Shown: positions 32,786-42,342 of the stretch, piece after piece
How positions within the stretch are numbered: the first letter of the stretch is position 1
How the letters are laid out: each line of letters opens with the position of its first letter
Assembly (NCBI RefSeq): GCF_031846485.1
Contig: NZ_JAVRHQ010000019.1
Span: 17,625 to 81,624 of the forward strand
Length of the DNA: 64,000 nt
Source of the DNA: Autumnicola tepida
Lineage (GTDB): Bacteria; Bacteroidota; Bacteroidia; Flavobacteriales; Flavobacteriaceae
Reading direction: 5' to 3'
Notes under the pieces: model-generated
Seen by the model: the letters and a program-made list of their open reading frames with translations, nothing else
The model's database searches: none
Told to the model about the DNA's origin: nothing
Translations under genes and position numbers: made by a program

Positions 32786-33352
32786 CTATTCTTTCATCCT
32801 TTCTTTGTACGTACCTTTTTCAGTTTCGATCTTGATCTTGTCCCCTTCATTTATAAAAAGCGGTACGTTAACTTCTGCTCCCGTCTCAACTGTTGCCGGT
32901 TTTGTGGCATTTGTCGCGGTATTTCCTTTTACGCCAGGCTCTGTGTGGGTTACTTCCAATACGACGCTTGCAGGCATTTCGGTTGAAAGCGGCGCGTTAT
33001 CTTCAGTATTAATAAGAACGGAAAGGACTTCACCTTCTTTTAAAAGCTGCGGCATATCCAATGCATTTTCAGTTAACCGGATTTGCGTATAATCATCTAC
33101 ATGCATAAAATGATAAAATTCGCCATCCTGGTAAAGAAACTGGTATTTATGGGTTTCCACGCGAACATCTTCAATTTTATGTCCTGCGGAAAAAGTGTTA
33201 TCCACAACCTTCCCGGTAGTCACACTCTTTAATTTAGTACGAACAAACGCAGGGCCTTTCCCCGGTTTTACATGAAGAAATTCAATAATCTTATAAATAT
33301 CGTTATTGTAGCGGATACACAATCCTTTTCTGATATCACTAGTACTTGCCAT
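32786..33352 (-). CDS. efp: Translation elongation factor P
   Basis: 188 residues, standard length. The tip loop HVKPGKGPAFVRTKLKS presents the conserved lysine that is usually modified, so the ribosome stalls at polyproline are relieved. Three OB/KOW domains, ending GDKIKIETEKGTYKERMKE. It sits in the lipid A operon between lpxA and the second lpxD, an arrangement common in Flavobacteriia. Confidence 0.95.
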   Translation of the reverse strand: MASTSDIRKGLCIRYNNDIYKIIEFLHVKPGKGPAFVRTKLKSVTTGKVVDNTFSAGHKIEDVRVETHKYQFLYQDGEFYHFMHVDDYTQIRLTENALDMPQLLKEGEVLSVLINTEDNAPLSTEMPASVVLEVTHTEPGVKGNTATNATKPATVETGAEVNVPLFINEGDKIKIETEKGTYKERMKE

Positions 33353-33361
33353 CTTTATATT

Positions 33362-34147
33362 TTAATTTGAACTGAAGTATCCTTTCATGATACCTCTTTG
33401 TGAGTTTTTAATAAATTCAAGAATTTCGTCTCGTTCAGCGCTGGCCTGCATTTCTGCTTCAATGATGGCTACCGCCTGTGAATTATTATAATTTTTTTGG
33501 TAAAGGATACGGTAAATATCCTGTACTTCCCTGATCTTTTCCGTAGTAAACCCTCTTCTGCGTAAACCTATGGAATTGATCCCTACAAAAGAAAGTGGTT
33601 CCCGCCCGGCCTTTACATAAGGAGGCACATCCTTTCTAACCAGGGATCCCCCGGTAACAAATGCGTGGTTCCCTATGCTGCAAAATTGCTGTACAGCTGC
33701 CATTCCCGCAAGAATCACATGTTCCCCAACATTAATATGCCCGGCTAAAGTACTGTTATTTGAAAAAATACAATTATCGCCAACAATACAATCGTGGGCA
33801 ATATGGCAATAAGCCATGATCCAGCAATTTTTTCCGATCACGGTTTTCATCCTGTCAGAAGTACCACGATTAATCGTCACACATTCCCGGATGGTGGTAT
33901 TGTCACCAATCTCGGTAACTGTATCTTCATCGTTAAACTTCTTATCCTGTGGAATAGCCGAAATAACGGCACCAGGAAAAATATTACAATTTTTCCCAAT
34001 CCTGGCTCCTTCCATTATAGTAACGTTAGAACCAATCCAGGTTCCCTCGCCAATTACAACATTATTGTGAATAGTTGTAAAAGGTTCTATGACCACATTC
34101 TTGGCGATCTTGGCACCCGGATGCACGTATGCTAAAGGTTGGTTCAT
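33362..34147 (-). CDS. lpxA: UDP-N-acetylglucosamine acyltransferase
   Basis: 261 residues of left-handed beta-helix (VHPGAKIAKNVVIEPFTTI...) and a C-terminal helical bundle. The catalytic histidine is in the MAYCHIAHDCIVGDN stretch, and the ISAIPQDKKF loop is characteristic. Adds the first acyl chain in lipid A synthesis. It is 8 bases from lpxC-fabZ. Confidence 0.95.
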   Translation of the reverse strand: MNQPLAYVHPGAKIAKNVVIEPFTTIHNNVVIGEGTWIGSNVTIMEGARIGKNCNIFPGAVISAIPQDKKFNDEDTVTEIGDNTTIRECVTINRGTSDRMKTVIGKNCWIMAYCHIAHDCIVGDNCIFSNNSTLAGHINVGEHVILAGMAAVQQFCSIGNHAFVTGGSLVRKDVPPYVKAGREPLSFVGINSIGLRRRGFTTEKIREVQDIYRILYQKNYNNSQAVAIIEAEMQASAERDEILEFIKNSQRGIMKGYFSSN

Positions 34148-34155
34148 AAATTCTT

Positions 34156-35556
34156 TTATTTTGATTTTACAATTTGTGCCATTAAAACAGCTTCGGTCGC
34201 AATTTTACCGTTAACATAGGCGTAGCCCTGCATCTGGCAAATCCCGCGGCGGATTGGAGCAAGCAGCTCAAGTTTGAAAATGAGCGTATCTCCCGGAACT
34301 ACCTGTTGCTTAAACCGTACATTGTCTATTTTCATAAAATAGGTAAGGTAGTTTTCCGGGTCCGGTACAGATTTCAGGGCAAGAATTCCGCCGGTTTGTG
34401 CCATTGCTTCCACCTGGAGAACGCCGGGCATTACTGGTTTTCCCGGAAAATGTCCAACAAAAAATGGCTCGTTCATCGTCACATTCTTCATTCCCACCAC
34501 TGCACTTTCTGTTAACTCATAAATTTTATCTACGAGTAAAAACGGAGAACGGTGAGGGAGCGTATTCATAATATCGATAACGTCCATCAAAGGCTTCTGG
34601 GAAAAATCAATTTTTGGAGCATTATTTCTTTTGGAGTCTTTGATTTTCTTTGCCAGCTTTTTCGCAAACTGCGTATTTACATGATGCCCAGGTTTGTTGG
34701 CTATTACCTTTCCCCTTATCCTTGTTCCCACAAGAGCAAGATCACCAAGAACATCCAGTAGTTTATGCCTGGCCGCCTCGTTGGGATAGTGAAGGGTAAG
34801 ATTATCCAAAATTCCATTTGGTTTTACGGCAATTTTATCGCGCCTGAAAGCGGCACGTAACTTCTCCATTGTTTCCTCCCCAATTTCTTTATCTACATAA
34901 ACAATGGCATTGTTAAGATCTCCTCCTTTTATAAGCCCATGTTCCAGCAAAGCTTCCAGTTCATGAAGAAAACTGAAGGTACGGGCGTTTGCTATTTCAT
35001 CTTTAAATTCGCTTAAATGAGAAATGGATGCATTTTGGGTACCCAAAACTTTAGTCCCAAAATCAACCATTGTGGTAACTTGGTACTCTTCCGCAGGCAT
35101 TACAATAATTTCACTCCCAGATTTTTCATCGTGATAACAAATTACCTCGTCTACCACATACTCTTCCCTTTCAGCAGCTTGTTCCACCACACCTGCTTTT
35201 TCCAGCGCCTCCACAAAGAATTTAGAGGAGCCATCCATAATAGGAGGTTCTGAAGCATTAAGCTCTATAATAAGATTGTCAATTTCAAGGCCTACACAGG
35301 CGGCCAATACATGTTCAGAAGTTTGTATGCTAACCCCGTTTTTTTCTAGATTGGTGCCTCGCTGGGTATTCACCACATAATTAACATCGGCCTCAATAAC
35401 AGGGCTGCCTTCAAGATCTAACCGTTTAAAAACGAAACCGGTATTTTCTTCAGCCGGTTTAAAAGTAAGGGTTACCTCCTGCCCCGTATGCAGCCCCACA
35501 CCATTAAGTGAAACTTCATTTTGAATGGTCTTTTGCTTTGACACCTTTTCAGCCAT
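34156..35556 (-). CDS. lpxC/fabZ: LpxC deacetylase - FabZ dehydratase fusion
   Basis: 466 residues. The N-terminal LpxC part (about 1-300) shows LNGVGLHTGQEVTLTFKPA, SEHVLAACVGLEIDNL (zinc His) and the KLLDVLGDLALVGTRIRGKV segment. The C-terminal FabZ part (about 320-466) has LPHRSPFLLVDKI and the catalytic GHFPGKPVMPGVLQVEAMAQ. Such fusion of lipid A deacetylase and beta-hydroxyacyl-ACP dehydratase is a Bacteroidota trait, balancing lipid A and fatty acid flux. Overlaps lpxD by 8 bases. Confidence 0.95.
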   Translation of the reverse strand: MAEKVSKQKTIQNEVSLNGVGLHTGQEVTLTFKPAEENTGFVFKRLDLEGSPVIEADVNYVVNTQRGTNLEKNGVSIQTSEHVLAACVGLEIDNLIIELNASEPPIMDGSSKFFVEALEKAGVVEQAAEREEYVVDEVICYHDEKSGSEIIVMPAEEYQVTTMVDFGTKVLGTQNASISHLSEFKDEIANARTFSFLHELEALLEHGLIKGGDLNNAIVYVDKEIGEETMEKLRAAFRRDKIAVKPNGILDNLTLHYPNEAARHKLLDVLGDLALVGTRIRGKVIANKPGHHVNTQFAKKLAKKIKDSKRNNAPKIDFSQKPLMDVIDIMNTLPHRSPFLLVDKIYELTESAVVGMKNVTMNEPFFVGHFPGKPVMPGVLQVEAMAQTGGILALKSVPDPENYLTYFMKIDNVRFKQQVVPGDTLIFKLELLAPIRRGICQMQGYAYVNGKIATEAVLMAQIVKSK

Positions 35557-36577
35557 TATTTTTAAGTTTTTTTTCCAGTTGGTTTAGCTTATCTACCGTT
35601 TGAGATAAATTTTTGAAATGTATGTAAGATTTATTGTAATTGCTATATCCTATGGCCGGAGATCCCTGCAGCATTTCATCATCCTTAATATTACGCCCTA
35701 CGCCAGATTGAGCCTGGATTTTCACGCGGTCCCCGATGTTTAGATGGCCGGAAATCCCTACCTGCCCGCCAATAAGGCAATTTTTTCCAATCTTGGTAGA
35801 TCCCGCAATTCCTGTTTGGGCAGCGATGGCTGTGTTTTCTCCTATTTCCACATTATGGGCTATTTGTATCTGGTTATCTAGTTTGGCTCCTTTTCTAATA
35901 ATTGTAGAGCCTAAAGTTGCCCGGTCTATGGTTGTTCCCGCACCAATATCTACATTTTCTTCTATAACAACATTTCCTATTTGTGGTACTTTACTGTAAA
36001 CCCCGCTTTCATCAGGACTAAACCCAAAACCATCGGCTCCTATTACAGCCCCGCCATGTATAGCGCAGTTATTGCCGATAATAGTTTCAGAATAAACTTT
36101 AACACCGGCAAAAATAGTTACGTTATCCCCAATCTTCACATTATCACCTATATAGGAATTGGGGTAAACCTTCACGTTATCACCAATTTTCACGTTATCA
36201 CCTATATACGAAAACGCCCCCAGATAAAGGTTCTCCCCGTATTTTGCATTTTCTGAAATGTAACTTGGTTGTTCTATTCCGCTTTTATTCAGCTTGATCT
36301 CATTATAATATGCCAGTAAGGTGGAAAAGGCTTTATAAGCATCTTTTACCTTAATCAAGGTGGTACTTACAGGCTGATCTACTTCAAAATCTTTATTTAC
36401 GATAGTAATTGAAGCATTGGTCTTATATATATAGGAGGTATATTTTGGATTACTAAGGAAAGTAAGCGAACCTTCAGAACCTTCTTCGATTTTAGCCAAT
36501 TCAGAAACCTCGGCTTCAGGATTCCCCTCAACTTCCCCTTCCAGTATCTCCGCTATTTGTGCTGCTGTAAACTTCAT
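35549..36577 (-). CDS. lpxD: UDP-3-O-acylglucosamine N-acyltransferase
   Basis: 342 residues. N-terminal uridine-binding domain (TAAQIAEILEGEVEGNPEAEV...), then hexapeptide beta-helix with the catalytic histidine in IQIAHNVEIGENTAIAAQ, and a C-terminal helix. Third acylation step of lipid A. First lipid A gene of the operon, 24 bases after the HD hydrolase. Confidence 0.94.
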   Translation of the reverse strand: MKFTAAQIAEILEGEVEGNPEAEVSELAKIEEGSEGSLTFLSNPKYTSYIYKTNASITIVNKDFEVDQPVSTTLIKVKDAYKAFSTLLAYYNEIKLNKSGIEQPSYISENAKYGENLYLGAFSYIGDNVKIGDNVKVYPNSYIGDNVKIGDNVTIFAGVKVYSETIIGNNCAIHGGAVIGADGFGFSPDESGVYSKVPQIGNVVIEENVDIGAGTTIDRATLGSTIIRKGAKLDNQIQIAHNVEIGENTAIAAQTGIAGSTKIGKNCLIGGQVGISGHLNIGDRVKIQAQSGVGRNIKDDEMLQGSPAIGYSNYNKSYIHFKNLSQTVDKLNQLEKKLKNNG

Positions 36578-36601
36578 TCTGGCAAAAGTAAAAAAAATGC
36601 G

Positions 36602-37831
36602 CTAATCTTCAGACTTCGGATAACAGATATAATATTTTACCACGGTTTTGGATAAGGCTTTTAGATTTAATTGGTCTGAAACCTTAATAACATCATTAAT
36701 TTTACCGTTTTTATGAAGAATATTTATGTTGTTTTGTTCTTTCTTGTATGCCAGATTGGTGATGGCTCCACTAAAAACAAAATATCCTGCTTCATGTTCT
36801 GAAAGCCCGTGCTTCTGCTGAAGCAAATTTATATGCTTTACGATTTTTTGAGGTGAAGGCTTCTTTTTCTTGATTTTCACCTTCAGCAGGTCCCTGTTTA
36901 TGATCATGCTGCAAAGATTCCGCAGCACAAAATCGTCACATTTCACCCACTCCTTCATCGCGCAAACCACATCGTAATCGTCCAGGCGGGCGAATTCAGC
37001 AAGAACTTCTTTATTAAAGCTTTCCCTGGAAACCTTATTGTTAAGAAAATAGTTTAAAGCTGAACTACACTCAACTTTTTTTCCATCATCAATCAATTCC
37101 TTGGCTCTTCTTAAAACCCTTATAAGCAACTGCTCTGCCACCAGGCTGGTTTTATGTAAATAAACCTGCCAATACATAAGCCTTCTGGCAATAAGAAATT
37201 TTTCTACGGAATAAATGCCTTTTTCCTCCACTACCAGTTCATCATTTACCACGTTTAGCATGGTGATAAGGCGCTCACTGTTAATGTTTCCTTCCGCAGC
37301 ACCAGTATAGAAACTATCCCGTCTCAGGTAATCCAGGCGGTCCATATCCATTTGGCTGGAGATTAGCTGGTTCATAAAAGGGCGCTCATACTCTCCTTTA
37401 AACATGCTGATGGCCAGCGTTAAACTTTGGTTAAAGTTATTATTGAGTTCCTCCATAAAAAGGAGCGAAATACATTCATGGTCTACCCCTTCCACTATAC
37501 TATGTTCCATGGCGTGGGAAAACGGCCCGTGTCCAATATCATGTAATAAAATGGCAATTTGCAGGGCTTCCTCTTCTTCCTCAGAAATTTTAACTCCCTT
37601 GTATTTAAGTATCCGCACGGCTTTCTGCATTAAATGCAAACATCCCAGGGCATGATGAAAACGGGTATGGTGTGCTCCCGGATAAACTAAGTAAGACAAT
37701 CCCATTTGGGAAATTCTGCGCAGGCGCTGAAAATACGGATGCTCAATAAGATCGAATATCCTCTGGCTGGGTAGCGTAATAAATCCGTAAATTGGATCGT
37801 TTAATATTTTGAGTTTAGTTTGTGAAGCCAA
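36602..37831 (-). CDS. HD-domain phosphohydrolase (SAMHD1/dGTPase-like)
   Basis: About 409 residues. HD-domain motifs: RFHHALGCLHLM, LLHDIGHGPFSH and the later DRLDYLRRDSFY, the set of dNTP triphosphohydrolase-like proteins. The start is uncertain: an ATG at 37861 falls inside TATATTTG (minus strand, 37851-37858), a perfect -7 box, so translation more likely begins at TTG 37831 (MASQTKLKILNDPIYGF), which also fits the usual N-terminus. It precedes the lipid A genes and is divergent from porX. Confidence 0.82.
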   Translation of the reverse strand: MASQTKLKILNDPIYGFITLPSQRIFDLIEHPYFQRLRRISQMGLSYLVYPGAHHTRFHHALGCLHLMQKAVRILKYKGVKISEEEEEALQIAILLHDIGHGPFSHAMEHSIVEGVDHECISLLFMEELNNNFNQSLTLAISMFKGEYERPFMNQLISSQMDMDRLDYLRRDSFYTGAAEGNINSERLITMLNVVNDELVVEEKGIYSVEKFLIARRLMYWQVYLHKTSLVAEQLLIRVLRRAKELIDDGKKVECSSALNYFLNNKVSRESFNKEVLAEFARLDDYDVVCAMKEWVKCDDFVLRNLCSMIINRDLLKVKIKKKKPSPQKIVKHINLLQQKHGLSEHEAGYFVFSGAITNLAYKKEQNNINILHKNGKINDVIKVSDQLNLKALSKTVVKYYICYPKSED

Positions 37832-37850
37832 GCTATATATTTTAGTATTA

Positions 37851-37858
37851 CAAATATA
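37851..37858 (-). promoter_or_regulatory. -7 element of the HD/lipid A operon
   Basis: Minus-strand TATATTTG matches TAnnTTTG, 20 bases before the preferred TTG start. It decides against the upstream ATG at 37861. No TTTG at ideal spacing was found. Confidence 0.5.
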
Positions 37859-37932
37859 CATATTGAAGCCTACAACAGGCATTGTTAAACCGAAAAGCCG
37901 CATCAGCACAAAAAGGCATAAAAGAAGACATA

Positions 37933-39483
37933 ATGAACAATATCAAAATACTTTGGGTAGACGATGAAATAGATCTGCTAAAACCACATATAATTTTTCT
38001 TGAATCCAGGGACTATAAAGTTTCCACCTGCAAAAGTGGTACGGAAGCTTTAGAAAAATTGGAAGAAGAAACTTTTGATATAGTTTTTCTGGATGAAAAC
38101 ATGCCGGGACTTACCGGCCTCGAAACCTTATCTGAAATTAAAGAGAAAAGCGAGAATCTTCCTATTGTGATGATCACAAAAAGCGAAGAAGAATATATCA
38201 TGGAAGAAGCTATTGGTTCTAAAATAGCCGATTACCTTATAAAGCCTGTAAATCCAAATCAGATTTTGCTGAGTATTAAAAAGAACCTGGACCTGTCCCG
38301 CCTGGTTTCAGAAAAAACCACTTCAAGCTATCAGCAGGAATTTAGAAAAATTGCCATGGATATGGGCCAGGTAAATTCTTTTGAAGAATGGGCTGAAATG
38401 TACCAGCGGCTTATCTATTGGGAATTACAGCTTGAAAATATTGAAGACAGCAGTATGGGAGAGATCCTCGAATCCCAGAAGCTGGAAGCCAATACACAGT
38501 TCTGCAAGTTTATTGATAAAAATTACGCTTCCTGGTTTACCCAAGATGTAGAAGCGCCTATAATGTCTCATACCCTTTTTAAAAGAAAAGTAGTACCGGA
38601 ACTTAACAAGGACCAGCCCACTTTACTTGTTGTGGTGGATAATCTAAGGTATGACCAGTGGAAAGCTTTTGAACCCATCGTGAGCAATTTTTATAAGAAA
38701 GAAAAAGAAGTACCGTATTACAGTATTCTCCCCACGGCCACACAATATGCCCGCAATGCTATATTTTCTGGCCTTATGCCAGGAGATATGGAAAAGCTTT
38801 TCCCCAAGTACTGGAAAAATGATACCGATGAAGGTGGTAAAAACAATTTTGAGGAAAATTTCTTACACGAGCAGATGAAGAGGCTGGGACTAGATTTTAA
38901 ATATGAATATCATAAAATAAGCAGTTTAAAGGCAGGAAAAAAGCTCGTAGATAATTTCAGGTCCCAGAAGAACAATGACTTAACGGTGGTGGTTTACAAC
39001 TTTGTGGACATGCTTTCCCATTCAAAAACCGAAATGGAAGTAATAAAGGAATTGGCCTCCAATGATAAATCCTACCGCTCCCTTACGCAAAGCTGGTTCA
39101 AGAATTCCCCGCTGCTGGAGATCATCCAGCAGGCACAACAGATGGGGTTTAAATTAATTATCACTACAGATCATGGTACTATTAACGTTAAAAATCCTTC
39201 GAAGGTAATAGGAGACAAAGACACGAGTTTAAATTTAAGGTATAAAACAGGCAAGAGCCTTACCTATGAAGATAAAGATGTGCTGGCTGCTGCTAACCCT
39301 AAAAGCATCCATTTACCTACCCTTACCATGAGCAGCTCGTTTATTTTTGCCAAAGGAGACCTCTTTTTTGCTTACCCCAACAATTATAATCACTATGTAA
39401 GTTATTACCGAAATACTTATCAGCATGGCGGTGTTTCTTTGGAAGAAATGATAATCCCCTACATAATTTTATCCCCAAAATAG
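37933..39483 (+). CDS. porX: PorX: response regulator with PglZ/alkaline-phosphatase-type output domain
   Basis: 516 residues, start ATG 37933 (MNNIKILWVDDEIDLL); an upstream TTG frame is not needed. The receiver domain (about 1-120) has the acidic pocket WVDDE and phospho-acceptor in FLDENMPG, with the switch lysine in LIKPVNP. The PglZ domain (about 190-516) shows VVVDNLRYDQW and IITTDHGTINV metal ligands. PorX pairs with the histidine kinase PorY to control type IX secretion in Bacteroidota; the PglZ domain acts as a phosphodiesterase (family knowledge). TsaE follows after 134 bases. Confidence 0.93.
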   Translation: MNNIKILWVDDEIDLLKPHIIFLESRDYKVSTCKSGTEALEKLEEETFDIVFLDENMPGLTGLETLSEIKEKSENLPIVMITKSEEEYIMEEAIGSKIADYLIKPVNPNQILLSIKKNLDLSRLVSEKTTSSYQQEFRKIAMDMGQVNSFEEWAEMYQRLIYWELQLENIEDSSMGEILESQKLEANTQFCKFIDKNYASWFTQDVEAPIMSHTLFKRKVVPELNKDQPTLLVVVDNLRYDQWKAFEPIVSNFYKKEKEVPYYSILPTATQYARNAIFSGLMPGDMEKLFPKYWKNDTDEGGKNNFEENFLHEQMKRLGLDFKYEYHKISSLKAGKKLVDNFRSQKNNDLTVVVYNFVDMLSHSKTEMEVIKELASNDKSYRSLTQSWFKNSPLLEIIQQAQQMGFKLIITTDHGTINVKNPSKVIGDKDTSLNLRYKTGKSLTYEDKDVLAAANPKSIHLPTLTMSSSFIFAKGDLFFAYPNNYNHYVSYYRNTYQHGGVSLEEMIIPYIILSPK

Positions 39484-39617
39484 CAAAACATCGATAAAGA
39501 GTAGTATTTTATCGATAAAATACATTAAGTAAACCAGCCTAGTTAACTGATATTCAGAAGCCTGTAATTTATAAGGATAAATTACTTACCTTTACAATCC
39601 CTAAATCTGAATATTAA

Positions 39618-40022
39618 ATGTCGTTAACCTACGATCTGGACCAAATGGATATGGCCGTACACTATATTCTCAGTCATACTAAAAGCAGAACCCTGCTTTT
39701 TTATGGTGAGATGGGTGCCGGTAAAACTACACTTATTAATGCTCTTGCCCGTGAACTGGGTGTTGAAGAGCCTGCCTCCAGTCCTACTTTTTCTTTAGTT
39801 AACGAATATCATTCTCAGGAGGGCACCATTTTTCATTTTGATTTTTACCGTATAGAATCTGAAGCCGAGGCTTTAGATATGGGCATTGAAGATTATTTTA
39901 ATACCGAAGCCTGGAAATTCGTGGAATGGCCTCAAAAAATTCAAAATCTTTTACCTCAGGATGTCCAAAAGGTGGAAATCACGGTCAAAAATGAATACAA
40001 GAGATTGTTAAAATTATGTTAA
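39618..40022 (+). CDS. tsaE: tRNA threonylcarbamoyladenosine biosynthesis ATPase TsaE
   Basis: 134 residues, full length. Walker A GEMGAGKTTLINALA, SSPTFSLVNEY, the Walker B-like HFDFYRIESEAEALDMGIEDYF and the WPQK loop are all present. Works with TsaB/TsaD in t6A37 formation on ANN-decoding tRNAs. A TACCTTTA element at 39587-39594 could be its -7 box. Confidence 0.95.
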   Translation: MSLTYDLDQMDMAVHYILSHTKSRTLLFYGEMGAGKTTLINALARELGVEEPASSPTFSLVNEYHSQEGTIFHFDFYRIESEAEALDMGIEDYFNTEAWKFVEWPQKIQNLLPQDVQKVEITVKNEYKRLLKLC

Positions 40023-40112
40023 AAATCCTAGAAAAAAAGAAAAATTAGCCAAAATCGAGTTGTAAGAAAAATTGGACAAATAAATATTTCGAGTTAAGCT
40101 CGTAGAATATTT

Positions 40113-40145
40113 TTTGACAACTAAACGAAAATTCAAATATGTTTA
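40113..40145 (+). promoter_or_regulatory. Candidate promoter TTTG-N21-TATGTTTA
   Basis: TTTG (40113-40116) and TATGTTTA (40138-40145) are 21 bases apart. A further perfect -7 box TAGGTTTG lies at 40252-40259, 43 bases before the small-protein ATG at 40303. Either could drive the small protein and the downstream genes. Confidence 0.5.
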
Positions 40146-40302
40146 CCTTACTTTTGAAAAGTAAATTTTTCAGAAAGAAGGATTTTTTTGCTTAAAAAAA
40201 GGCTGCAAAGGTACGATTAATATATTTAGCGGCAGGGTTTTATGTTTTTTATAGGTTTGTATCAGAAACAAAACGAAATACCAATCTTTAAAAAACACAA
40301 AT

Positions 40303-40449
40303 ATGAAAATCAAAGCAGTATTATTCGCAGCAGCAATTTTTGGAGCAAGCTTTTTTGTAACTTCAACTACTGATAATAACCATGATAAAGAAATCATCAA
40401 AAAGCAAGCAGTCGACAAAAGGACGATCAGGATTCCTATTAACGGGTAG
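40303..40449 (+). CDS. Small secreted peptide (48 aa)
   Basis: A short gene: ATG 40303, TAG 40447-40449. It has a clear signal peptide (MKIKAVLFAAAIFGASFF) and a basic mature tail ending KKQAVDKRTIRIPING, which resembles small flavobacterial exported peptides with a VDKRxIxxPxNG-type end (from memory, not searched). It overlaps by 68 bases, in the +1 frame, the 5' end of the next gene. It is preceded by two candidate promoters. Function unknown; possibly a secreted signal or an envelope peptide. Confidence 0.6.
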   Translation: MKIKAVLFAAAIFGASFFVTSTTDNNHDKEIIKKQAVDKRTIRIPING

Positions 40450-40993
40450 TTTTCTTGCTTTAGTCATAGCATTTTCACCATATATTTTTTATTTATATGA
40501 AATTTTCCCAGACGGACCTGTCTGGGAAAATTCTTTTTTTACCTATGAAAGCAAATATTATCTTAATGTAGCCACAGCTGCCTGGACATATTTAGGTAAA
40601 ATAACACCATTAATACTTCTTCTTATATGGTTTTTTACCTGTAAGCACTGGTGGTATCATACTATACTTATTCCCATATCAATGTATGGTTATCAACTTT
40701 TTACTGGTTTTTATCAGGATGCTTATCTTCAGGAAATTGCTTTTATGGATACTAACCAGTTAGTTTATCTTGCCCCATTCTTTATTATTATTTTAGGTAT
40801 TGTTTATTTGGTTCGGGTGAAAATTTTTGATCGCATCTATGGCCTGGAAGATATAGGTGAACTCGAAGAAACAGATGTTTCTGTTTTCTCCAATATTTCT
40901 GACCGGGACAGAAAAGAGATTAAATCTTTCCGAGAGGAGGATGAAGCTCAAAATGAAGAAATGATCCTCGAGGATTATTACCGCAAACTCTGA
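40382..40993 (+). CDS. Four-helix integral membrane protein of unknown function
   Basis: 203 residues. Membrane segments at about 17-38, 62-82, 85-105 and 128-147 are followed by a charged cytosolic tail (SDRDRKEIKSFREEDEAQNEEM). A FFTCKHWWYHTILIPISMY block is conspicuous. The only in-frame ATG (40382) lies inside the small peptide gene in another frame; the basic N-terminus MIKKSSKSKQSTKGRSG fits an inside-positive topology. It precedes the alanine dehydrogenase gene by 64 bases. Not recognised beyond being a Flavobacteriaceae-type hypothetical. Confidence 0.75.
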   Translation: MIKKSSKSKQSTKGRSGFLLTGSFLALVIAFSPYIFYLYEIFPDGPVWENSFFTYESKYYLNVATAAWTYLGKITPLILLLIWFFTCKHWWYHTILIPISMYGYQLFTGFYQDAYLQEIAFMDTNQLVYLAPFFIIILGIVYLVRVKIFDRIYGLEDIGELEETDVSVFSNISDRDRKEIKSFREEDEAQNEEMILEDYYRKL

Positions 40994-41057
40994 TTACTGC
41001 TTCTTCTTATTTATTTTCCTAAATTAGTCGTACTTTAATTCTCATAGCAAAAGCAGT

Positions 41058-42257
41058 ATGGCGAAACAGGTATCTCCTTTTACCAAAGAACAACTTATTC
41101 CGCAGGAGGAAACTCTTGAAATTCATAAAAATAAGGGGGAGCTTTTTATAGGTATTCCCAAAGAAACTTCTTACCAGGAAAAAAGGGTATGCCTTAGCCC
41201 CGATGCCGTAGCCGCTATTACATCCAACGGCCACAGGGTCTTAATAGAATCGGACGCCGGGAAATGGGGGCGGTTTAGTGACCGCGATTACAGCAATGCC
41301 GGCGCTGAAGTTACCAGGGACACCAGGAAAGTTTTTTCCTGCCCTACCATCTTAAAGATTGAACCACCTTCTATGGAAGAGCTGGAAATGATTAATCCGC
41401 AAACGGTTTTAATCTCTGCCCTTCAGCTAAAAACCCAATGCAAGGAATACTTCCAGAAATTAGCCTCCAAAAGAATAACCGCTCTCGGCTTTGAATTTAT
41501 CCGGGATGAAGATGGCTCCTATCCTATCGTAAAAGCACTGAGTGAAATTGCCGGTACGGCTTCCGTGCTCATTGCTTCAGAAATTATGAGCAACCATGCA
41601 AAAGGAAACGGACTCATGTTTGGCAATATTAGCGGGGTTCCACCGGTAGAAGTGGTGATTTTGGGCGCCGGGACGGTGGGAGAATTCGCCACCCGTTCTG
41701 CCCTGGGACTGGGAGCAAATGTAAAAGTTTTTGACAGTTCCCTTACCAGGTTAAGGAGTATCCAGTCTAATTTAGGCCAGACCTTTTATACTTCCACTAT
41801 TCAACCTAAAAATTTAAGTAAAGCGATTAAAAGATGTGATGTCCTGATTGGCGCGGTAAGAGGTAAAAACCGTTCTCCTGTTTTGATCACTGAAGACATG
41901 GTCTCTTCTATGAAGCGTGGCGCGGTAATAATAGACGTTAGCATAGACATGGGCGGCTGCGTGGAAACCAGCGAAATCACCTCTCATGATAATCCTATAT
42001 TTGAAAGACATAACGTGATCCATTATTGCGTGCCCAATATCCCTTCAAGGTACGCGCGAACTTCTTCGCTTTCCATCAGCAATATCTTTACTCCCTACCT
42101 GCTTCATATTGCAGAAGAAGGAGGGCTGGAAAACACGCTGCATTTTGACAAAGGCCTGAGAAGCGGACTCTATTTTTACCACGGAATACTTACCAACAAG
42201 TCTATTGCCGATTGGTTCGATTTAAACTACCGTGATATCAATCTCCTTATTTTTTAA
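41058..42257 (+). CDS. ald: Alanine dehydrogenase
   Basis: 399 residues of the AlaDH/PNT family. IGIPKETSYQEKRVCLSP (substrate arginine and lysine region), EIAGTASVLIASEIMS, and the NAD-binding VVILGAGTVGEFATRSALGLGANVKVFD are visible, then RGAVIIDVSIDMGGCVETS. It interconverts L-alanine and pyruvate. The longer N-terminal extension (about 30 residues before GELFIGIPKE) is typical of Bacteroidota members. A small membrane protein follows. Confidence 0.9.
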   Translation: MAKQVSPFTKEQLIPQEETLEIHKNKGELFIGIPKETSYQEKRVCLSPDAVAAITSNGHRVLIESDAGKWGRFSDRDYSNAGAEVTRDTRKVFSCPTILKIEPPSMEELEMINPQTVLISALQLKTQCKEYFQKLASKRITALGFEFIRDEDGSYPIVKALSEIAGTASVLIASEIMSNHAKGNGLMFGNISGVPPVEVVILGAGTVGEFATRSALGLGANVKVFDSSLTRLRSIQSNLGQTFYTSTIQPKNLSKAIKRCDVLIGAVRGKNRSPVLITEDMVSSMKRGAVIIDVSIDMGGCVETSEITSHDNPIFERHNVIHYCVPNIPSRYARTSSLSISNIFTPYLLHIAEEGGLENTLHFDKGLRSGLYFYHGILTNKSIADWFDLNYRDINLLIF

Positions 42258-42314
42258 GATCTGCAGCTTTTTCAACTTTATTAACTTGTACTTTAGCTTC
42301 TGAAAAGAGTTTGA

Positions 42315-42322
42315 TACTTTTG
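42315..42322 (+). promoter_or_regulatory. Candidate -7 element (TACTTTTG)
   Basis: Matches TAnnTTTG, 20 bases before the ATG at 42343; no -33 partner at the ideal distance. Confidence 0.4.
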
Positions 42323-42342
42323 CCGTTATTCAAAAATCATCA

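Noticed and set aside
37933..39483. PglZ domain suggesting a BREX defence system
   Set aside because: Fused to a receiver domain with PorX architecture; no brxC, pglX or other defence genes nearby.
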